The notes under the pieces: generated by a model
The model's database searches: none
What the model saw: only the letters and a program-made list of their open reading frames with translations
Told to the model about the DNA's origin: nothing
Part shown: piece by piece, positions 31,317 to 36,987 of the stretch
Layout: every line of letters starts with the position of its first letter
How positions within the stretch are numbered: the first letter of the stretch is position 1
Origin: a virus
Reading direction: 5' to 3' (one strand)
IMG/VR virus record: IMGVR_UViG_3300023109_000056
Coordinates: 1-36,987 of that record
DNA: 36,987 nucleotides
Made by a program: the position numbers and the translations under genes

Positions 31317-32725
31317 GTGTAGGGTCGTGCGATCTTCACCGTGGAGGCGGTGGTGCTTCATTAGATGAGGGTAAGACTGCCCTAGTATTAGAAGATGTTG
31401 CGATGGGTGCCGCCGCAAACATGAAGTTTATGGAGAGCATTTATAGTCCGTATAGGTATGGTAGTCTGAGTTTGCTGGATGTTGGTCCCATTATGGAATT
31501 AACAACACTGTTTACCACCACAGAAGACGATAGGATGTTTATAACATTAAAGAATGCTATGGATACGGGGGACGGCGTTAAGGTCCCTGTTGGGTTGTAC
31601 AATTCGGAGTTTGAACCTGCCGAGCGCCAAGATCTTATGCAAAAGAACTTGAAGGAGATAAAGTATGAGATAGCAGAGGAACCATTTTTTAGGAAGATGC
31701 TAGAGTCCCCAGTTAGGAAAGCATACGTCAACATGACCGCCGCTGAGATGATAAAGGATATATTAGAGACCCATGTATTTACTGGGAATGACGCACCGAC
31801 TATCGAGATAAGACTTGAGGGTGAAGATAAACCAGTTATTAAGAATTTTATAAGTCCTTATTGGAAGGTAAGGAAGGTTATTGATTATCTAGTAGAGCGA
31901 CACGAGAAGGGACCTTTGGTAGTTTTTCCATACACTGAAGACGGCGAGACCCTAATTGTAATTACAACCTTGGATAGTCTTTCTAAGGGAGTACTAGGGG
32001 AAGGTGCTGAGATCGCAGTCCGTATCCAATCGGAGATTTCAGAGGGCAACATAATGCGACCAGACTATAGGATCAAGGGTCCAAGTCTTAGTGCTCGATA
32101 TGAGGGTATACAAGGATCTACAGTAGTTGCCTTTAATTATTTCGCAGGGTCGAAGCAAGATTATGGGAAGGATATTGGAGATGAGGATTCTAAAGCGAAA
32201 GCAAAGTATTCTTTCGAAGAGGGTGTAGACGAATATCAGGATTCTGAGGATAGGTACGGTAAAAGTTTTGTATCGGGGATTTATAAAGAAGGGGTAGAGC
32301 AGTATGGTGATGGACTACTGGGTAACTATGGGTTTTATAAGGAAGAGGAGCAGTCTAGACCTGATAATAAGGTTGTTGTAGATTTAGATGATCGCCCTGA
32401 GATAGAGGCGAAGATGCGGAGTCGTTTTTATCGTTATATGCATGATCAGTTGGTTTGCGAGGCGACATTAATCCCTCATGCAGGTATAAGTATAGGTAAG
32501 ATATATCAGATAAACTTCCCTTCATCTAAGAAGACGATTGGCGATGAACCTGATTATAATGAAACTATTTCTGGAAAGTGGTTATTGGTTCAAATTACAC
32601 ATTCTACGTTTAAGCGTGAGCAGGACGATGCTCTCCAGTACGTAATCATAGGCACGTTCGTTCGGGCGGGTCTGGAGGTTCAGCACCATGAAGCATTGAG
32701 TGGTGAGACCTTGGGGTCAAAATAA
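31313..32725 (+). CDS. 27: Baseplate central hub gp27
   Basis: 470 aa (T4 gp27 is 391 aa). Trimeric hub ring that carries the gp5 needle and matches the six-fold tube to the three-fold spike. Supporting pattern: MKFMESIYSPYRYGSLSLLDVGPIMELTTLFTT near residue 37, ESPVRKAYVNMTAAEMIKDILETHVF near 131, NFISPYWKVRKVIDYLVERHEKGPLVVFPY near 179, and SGKWLLVQITHSTFKREQDDALQYVIIGTFVRAG near the C-terminus. An insertion rich in Tyr, Asp and Glu (about 280-355) accounts for the extra length. GAGGGAAGG (31299-31307) precedes the ATG, and the gene hands over to gp5 by TAATG. Confidence 0.9.
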   Translation: MSVGSCDLHRGGGGASLDEGKTALVLEDVAMGAAANMKFMESIYSPYRYGSLSLLDVGPIMELTTLFTTTEDDRMFITLKNAMDTGDGVKVPVGLYNSEFEPAERQDLMQKNLKEIKYEIAEEPFFRKMLESPVRKAYVNMTAAEMIKDILETHVFTGNDAPTIEIRLEGEDKPVIKNFISPYWKVRKVIDYLVERHEKGPLVVFPYTEDGETLIVITTLDSLSKGVLGEGAEIAVRIQSEISEGNIMRPDYRIKGPSLSARYEGIQGSTVVAFNYFAGSKQDYGKDIGDEDSKAKAKYSFEEGVDEYQDSEDRYGKSFVSGIYKEGVEQYGDGLLGNYGFYKEEEQSRPDNKVVVDLDDRPEIEAKMRSRFYRYMHDQLVCEATLIPHAGISIGKIYQINFPSSKKTIGDEPDYNETISGKWLLVQITHSTFKREQDDALQYVIIGTFVRAGLEVQHHEALSGETLGSK

Positions 32726-35115
32726 TGGACCTAGAGAATATGTTTACCCAGATCTACAAAGGTATCGTTGTAGATAACAAGGATCCTCGTGATATTGGTC
32801 GGGTGAAGGTCCATGTCCCTGCGGTGTATCCTGATTTCGATAATGACGATTCTCATATTACAAAGCATACATTACCTTGGGCAGAACCAATGCTGTCCCT
32901 ATTCAATAGTGGTGGGGATAACCTAAAGAATTTTTCCCGTGACGATGAGAATTACCAAGACGGTTACCAGTACAACAAAACAGGGACAAGTGGGATATAT
33001 ACGGTACCCGGTCAAGGGTCGCATGTATATGTATTCTTCGAGGGGGGTAATCATATGCACCCGATATACATGGGTGCAGACCCCAATGAATCTGACTGGT
33101 TGACCCAGAAGATGATGGTGAAGGATAGGATCTTTTTAAAGTTAGAACAGATCAGAGATTTTAAAGAAAGGTTTGCCCCAGTTGACCCAACCACGGGCAC
33201 GGATGGTGACGGGTGGGCAGACGGTGCCCATGTTAACGCTAGGATGGGTGCAGAAGGAGAAGGAGAAGGCGGTCCATATCCAATTGCGGGTCAGGCACCA
33301 GACGGGTTAGAAAACGCCACTGAGGGTGAATCTCAGATTGGGTTAGACGATACTGAGGGTGGTCCGTATGCACCAAGGTTGCGTGCGATTGACAACGCTA
33401 TATTCCAAGGGGAAGGGTATGAGCGGATTGACTACACTGAGAGTGACAATCTTATTCCCCGTGCCTCAGGCAGTACGGTTGGGTTAGATGTTAAACCGTT
33501 GATCGACGCTGAGGAGATCGAGGGTGACATTAACAGATCTGAGTTCCCTCATAAATATGGTGATATGTTTGACCCTATAGCGGGCACGGGCGAGGACGCC
33601 TCCGAACCATCGGATTACAATATAGAAGACGATTTGAGACATCTGAATAGGGATATCACCACGATGGTAACCAAGGGTGGCACAACTATCGTTATTGATA
33701 ATAGAGAAGGGCAAGAGAACTTCTATTTGGTCCATAAGAATTACCTGTTTAACGTGGATGAGTTCGGTAGCGTCAAGGAATTTTGTGGACAAAATAATGT
33801 AGAGCAACCTAGGAGTCCTACCTATAACGGAGAGGAAGAAGAGGATGGTTTACAGGATACTACGGATGAAGAGGTCCGGGCAGATAAGGAACTCGGGGTA
33901 TCAGGTCAGTATAAGATCCATGTACTAGGTAACTTTTCAACCTATACGAAAGGAAACGCCTTCATGCAGGTCGATAGGAACATGCAGATCGATGTTAATG
34001 ATTCTTATGGTGTGAGGGTACGTAAGGGAGATGTCGATATTGTTATCGAAGGTGAAGGTCAGGATGAGGAAGGAGGAGATGCAGATGACCCACGAGGCGA
34101 AGGATCAGAGGGGGTAGAAGGACCAAAGGAAGATCAATTCGGTGATCTAAATGTTGCGGTTAAGAATGGCAATATAGAATTATACTGTAAAAAGAACGCA
34201 AATATCCATGTTGGAGGGCAGTGTAATCTAAGAACTGAGGGGGATTTCCGGGTACATTGCAGGAAAGATTATCACCTGCTTGTGGAGGGAGACTATCATG
34301 AGTTTGTAAACGGTCGTAGGTTCAGCACTGTGGAAGACTGTGCTGAGTATAGGTATAAAAAGAACAGATTGACTGAGATTGACGAAAATGATCTAAAGAA
34401 GGTTGGAGAAAGAAACGAGGTAGCTACAGGTGACCTTAATATATCTTCAGGCGACTGGCATTTCAGTGGTGCGGAGATTCGTGTGGAGAATGATATCCAT
34501 CTTAACGGAAATTTTAGATGTGAAAGCGAGTTGAGGGTAATCGCTCTTTATGTTGATGAGGATATTCAGTGTACTGGTGCGATTAAGGCGGAGTTAAAAA
34601 TTATTAGTTTAGAAGATGTGGAGTCTTGTGGTGGCGGAGGGGGAAAGGGAGTCTCTCTTTTTGAGCACAAGCACAAGGTCAAAGGTCTAAAGGTCAAAGG
34701 TCGTAAGAGAAGGGGGAGCAAGAAGGTTACTGGTAGGACGAAAAAGGGGAAAACGAAGAAACCAAAGAAAGTCGCTCAGGATTGTTCTGAGCCAGAATTG
34801 CCAGCGTATCTTCTCCCAGAACCAGCGTTTGCTCCAGAAGATATGACTACCGAAGGTGCTGGCGAATTACCAGAAGATCAGATATATGATGCCGATACTG
34901 CTGATTGGAGAACTCCAGTTAGTTCTGAAGAAGAAGGTGGTGGGGGCGGAGAAGGAGACGGTGATGATGTAAATTCACTCTTCGAGGATGCAGTGGGTGC
35001 AACCTCGTGTGATAGTGATGGTTATCAGGTAAAGGTTGCCCTCCGGACACACGACTCCCGCTCAATTAAACCAGAAATAAGATCAGCGGTCCCAGAGAGT
35101 GATTCTGAAGAGTAA
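32725..35115 (+). CDS. 5: Baseplate hub spike gp5, no lysozyme domain visible
   Basis: 796 aa (T4 gp5 is 575 aa). Needle-like spike that punctures the outer membrane. Residues 1-140 are the OB-fold: YKGIVVDNKDPRDIGRVKVHVPAVYPD, LPWAEPM, GTSGIYTVPGQGSHVYVFFEGGN.MHPIYMG. Residues about 140-300 are Gly/Asp/Glu-rich linker where T4 has its lysozyme; no lysozyme catalytic pattern is visible. A VgrG-like domain follows (LNRDITTMVTKGGTTIVIDNREGQENFYLVHKNYLFNVDEFG, about 310-350), then repeated beta-helix strands (YKIHVLGNFSTYTKGN through IQCTGAIKAELKI, about 390-630). The end has a basic stretch (about 648-682) and an acidic Gly-rich tail. Its ATG overlaps the gp27 stop. Confidence 0.9.
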   Translation: MDLENMFTQIYKGIVVDNKDPRDIGRVKVHVPAVYPDFDNDDSHITKHTLPWAEPMLSLFNSGGDNLKNFSRDDENYQDGYQYNKTGTSGIYTVPGQGSHVYVFFEGGNHMHPIYMGADPNESDWLTQKMMVKDRIFLKLEQIRDFKERFAPVDPTTGTDGDGWADGAHVNARMGAEGEGEGGPYPIAGQAPDGLENATEGESQIGLDDTEGGPYAPRLRAIDNAIFQGEGYERIDYTESDNLIPRASGSTVGLDVKPLIDAEEIEGDINRSEFPHKYGDMFDPIAGTGEDASEPSDYNIEDDLRHLNRDITTMVTKGGTTIVIDNREGQENFYLVHKNYLFNVDEFGSVKEFCGQNNVEQPRSPTYNGEEEEDGLQDTTDEEVRADKELGVSGQYKIHVLGNFSTYTKGNAFMQVDRNMQIDVNDSYGVRVRKGDVDIVIEGEGQDEEGGDADDPRGEGSEGVEGPKEDQFGDLNVAVKNGNIELYCKKNANIHVGGQCNLRTEGDFRVHCRKDYHLLVEGDYHEFVNGRRFSTVEDCAEYRYKKNRLTEIDENDLKKVGERNEVATGDLNISSGDWHFSGAEIRVENDIHLNGNFRCESELRVIALYVDEDIQCTGAIKAELKIISLEDVESCGGGGGKGVSLFEHKHKVKGLKVKGRKRRGSKKVTGRTKKGKTKKPKKVAQDCSEPELPAYLLPEPAFAPEDMTTEGAGELPEDQIYDADTADWRTPVSSEEEGGGGGEGDGDDVNSLFEDAVGATSCDSDGYQVKVALRTHDSRSIKPEIRSAVPESDSEE

Positions 35116-35120
35116 ACCTC

Positions 35121-35128
35121 TATAAATA
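35121..35128 (+). promoter_or_regulatory. Late promoter box TATAAATA upstream of gp25
   Basis: Exact octamer 5 bp after the gp5 stop and 16 bp before ATG 35145. Confidence 0.85.
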
Positions 35129-35144
35129 ATGTAGGGAGTTTACT

Positions 35145-35531
35145 ATGCCTTTTTATGATCTAGATAGCAATTTCACGCTCAATGCTGTGGGGGACCTTAA
35201 TGTTGTTACGGACTCTGATGCGATTAATCAAGCGTTAAGGAATATATTACTTACCCCGTCTGGGTTTCGCCCCGGCGAGGTGAGGGATAATCCAACGTAT
35301 GGCATAGGGGTATCTGAATTTTTATTCGAGAAGGTAAACTCATTAGATGCGAATACGATCCGTGATAAGGTAGCGGAGAAGATAATTCGGTATGAATCAA
35401 GGATTGCGCTAGAGGAGGTGACAGTGACCCCCCTCCCCGAGACTAATAACTATGAGATAGAAATATACTATGTCCTCAACTCAGGGACCCGAGAGGTCCA
35501 AGAATTCAAGACAATCCTAACCAACTTATAA
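35145..35531 (+). CDS. 25: Baseplate wedge protein gp25
   Basis: 128 aa, essentially T4 gp25 length (132 aa). It anchors the first sheath ring to the wedge and is conserved in all contractile machines. Visible: DLDSNFTLNAVGDLNVVTDSDAINQALRNILLTPSGFRPGEVRDNPTYGIGVSEFLFE, with the helix-strand LLTPSGFRPGE at the place of the usual 'GER' turn, and the C-terminal NYEIEIYYVLNSGTREVQEFKTILT strands. AGGGAG (35133-35138) is 6 nt upstream. The stop codon overlaps the next late promoter. Confidence 0.93.
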   Translation: MPFYDLDSNFTLNAVGDLNVVTDSDAINQALRNILLTPSGFRPGEVRDNPTYGIGVSEFLFEKVNSLDANTIRDKVAEKIIRYESRIALEEVTVTPLPETNNYEIEIYYVLNSGTREVQEFKTILTNL

Positions 35532-35534
35532 ATA
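35527..35534 (+). promoter_or_regulatory. Late promoter box TATAAATA upstream of gp6
   Basis: Exact octamer overlapping the gp25 stop (TAA 35529-35531), 16 bp before ATG 35551. Confidence 0.8.
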
Positions 35535-35550
35535 TAGAAAAGATGATGGC

Positions 35551-36987
35551 ATGAAGATAGACTATACAAAGTATGATCAACAAAGCATCCATGAGGAGTT
35601 AATAACTTACCTCAAGGATACGTCTACCTTCAAGAACGTTGACATTAAGGGAACGACGTTCAATGAGTTGATTAACCTTGTAGGGTATAATGCGTCTCTA
35701 TTTGGTTTCTATGTTAATCAGATCGCAAATGAACCATTCTTGGATTCTGCAAAGTTATACAAGAATCTAAATAGGATCGCTAACAATCTAAGGTACAAAC
35801 CTCGTGGAAAGGGTAGTGCCATTGTCCCCGTTACCGCCAAGTTATCTAAGGAATACGTCCTATCTAATAACGAGGGATTTATCGAGGTACCTTCATACTC
35901 AACCTTCCCTGTAAACGGAACGACGACTACGGGATCGACATTTTCGTTCACCAACCCTAAACCCCTTATTATCCCAGTTAATCAGTTTGGGGTTTCATTC
36001 TTGAAGAGTTCTCATCTTAAATATAGCGGTGAGGTTTCTGGTAACGGGAATATTAGTTCTGACCGTGTATCCCTTTTTGCGACAGAAAAAAACCCAGTGA
36101 CGGTATTGGATGCTAACGGGAATATTATAGGGGAACTAGGGAGTTCTATATTTTCAACCCCTAGCGACACCCTTACGGATTTCAAGGTTGATACGGTTTA
36201 TAGTCTGATTGTTAGGAAGGATAGTAATGGTGATTTTAATCTAGTTATCTATCCAGAAACAACCACCCTCCTCGCTGACGAGATTGCTAAGTTCAAGGTC
36301 AATGAGGATAGATCTGTTACCATAACTAAGAACTACTCTATGAACAGGTTATATAAGGGTCGTGTCGGTATCCGAAACCTAGAGTATGTTCAGTTCGAGG
36401 CGATCCCTGTTTTTGGGAATGATAGGTTTCTTTCAAAGTTACAGATGGTTATCCCTAGGTACTCTCCAACCGTGGATTTTCTCATAAATGGGGAGATATA
36501 TTCCTTTTCTAGTGGCGAGGAAGATATCGTTATAACCACCGATGAGATCCCAAGTGGTAGTTTTTCTCTAACCGAGGACATCAACATCGTACTGACTATT
36601 GGCGATGAGAATTCTATTAACTATGGCGCAATTTTAGAATTAAAAACTGGTTCTCAACTGGAAGGGACGGACGTGGTTGTTGCTAAGTTACCAATTAATA
36701 ATGACACGGTTGAGAACGGGAATCTTAAGATACTAGAGAATGAGTTCTTGAAGGGTGAGACAAAGCAAGGGGTTGTTGAATTTGAACAAGGTGATACTCA
36801 GAAGAGGGTGATATTCTCTGATCCATTTGAAATTGGAGATGGGAGTACAACCGCTATCCCAGAGTCGAGCGATAAGAACTATGCAATCACGTTGTCTGCC
36901 AATGGTAATGTTACTACCTTTTTCTCCGACAAGAGAACAAATGGGTTTAACGTCAATATAGAGTCCGATACTGGGTTCTCAGGCAAG
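35551..36987 (+). CDS. 6: Baseplate wedge protein gp6 (5' part)
   Basis: 479 codons are open to the right edge (T4 gp6 is 660 aa), so the 3' end is missing. The largest wedge component; it dimerises into the inner baseplate ring. N-terminal signature: a FKNVDIKGTTFNELINLVGYNASLFGFYVNQIANEPFLDSAKLYKNLNRIANNLRYKPRGKGSA run, as in gp6/gpJ proteins, where 'NE.FLDSA' and 'a..L.Y.P....SA' are diagnostic. ATG 35551 is the first usable start; ATGs at 35540 and 35543 run at once into stops. No clear Shine-Dalgarno; the leader from the late promoter would be about 10 nt. The order 25-6 follows T4 (53, 5, 6 and 25 are linked there). Confidence 0.9.
   Translation, partial: MKIDYTKYDQQSIHEELITYLKDTSTFKNVDIKGTTFNELINLVGYNASLFGFYVNQIANEPFLDSAKLYKNLNRIANNLRYKPRGKGSAIVPVTAKLSKEYVLSNNEGFIEVPSYSTFPVNGTTTTGSTFSFTNPKPLIIPVNQFGVSFLKSSHLKYSGEVSGNGNISSDRVSLFATEKNPVTVLDANGNIIGELGSSIFSTPSDTLTDFKVDTVYSLIVRKDSNGDFNLVIYPETTTLLADEIAKFKVNEDRSVTITKNYSMNRLYKGRVGIRNLEYVQFEAIPVFGNDRFLSKLQMVIPRYSPTVDFLINGEIYSFSSGEEDIVITTDEIPSGSFSLTEDINIVLTIGDENSINYGAILELKTGSQLEGTDVVVAKLPINNDTVENGNLKILENEFLKGETKQGVVEFEQGDTQKRVIFSDPFEIGDGSTTAIPESSDKNYAITLSANGNVTTFFSDKRTNGFNVNIESDTGFSGK

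Overview
The window is a contiguous stretch of the late (virion) region of a T4-like contractile-tailed phage. Every convincing gene lies on the + strand. Gene identity and order match the T4 structural core: gp4, gp20, gp67/68-like, gp21, gp22, gp23, gp13, gp14, gp15, gp16-like, gp17, gp18, gp19, gp26-like, tape measure, gp48, gp53, gp27, gp5, gp25, gp6. Sixteen exact copies of the T4 late promoter box TATAAATA, plus one TATAAGTA, sit almost entirely in intergenic gaps. Several features suggest a divergent, probably marine or aquatic 'far-T4' phage rather than an enterobacterial T-even: a cobalamin-dependent class II ribonucleotide reductase, a gp5 without a visible lysozyme domain, extra tail-tube paralogs, and many unrecognised small late genes. 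The host cannot be named from the sequence. I saw no tRNA, CRISPR array, IS element or integrase.

Layout. 1-256 is the end of an unrecognised gene. 323-4457 holds a small winged-helix-like protein, RNase H and the class II reductase (nucleotide metabolism and replication). 4471-7051 holds an inserted HNH homing endonuclease and three small unknown genes, punctuated by two composite promoter/hairpin elements. 7011-13035 is the head module: gp4 completion protein, gp20 portal, two tiny core proteins, gp21 protease, gp22 scaffold and gp23 capsid, closed by a UUCG-loop terminator. 13133-21328 is the neck and packaging module: gp13, gp14, gp15, probable gp16 and gp17, with interleaved unknown genes, four of which lie between gp16 and gp17. 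21411-36987 is the tail: sheath, three tube-like proteins, a gp26-like chaperone/hub factor followed by a 73-codon ORF, a 1281-aa tape measure, then the baseplate hub and wedge genes, ending inside gp6.

How it works together. gp22 and the small core proteins would shape the prohead. gp21 would cleave core and capsid at (L/I)xE-type sites. gp16/gp17 would fill the head through gp20, and gp13/14/15 would join it to a tail assembled on the gp6/25/53/27/5/48 baseplate.

Most interesting points: (1) a correctly phased T TTT TTC slippery heptamer in the short overlap joining the gp26-like gene to the 73-codon ORF just before the tape measure, the position and architecture of the gpG/gpGT frameshift of other tailed phages; (2) a set of small proteins with short similar N-termini ending in LVE, IFE or FLTE, which look like prohead-targeting and gp21-cleavage peptides; (3) strong in-frame internal translation starts that would make short proteins from two longer ORFs; (4) late promoters fused to hairpins or placed 6-8 bp from start codons; (5) three tandem tail-tube paralogs.
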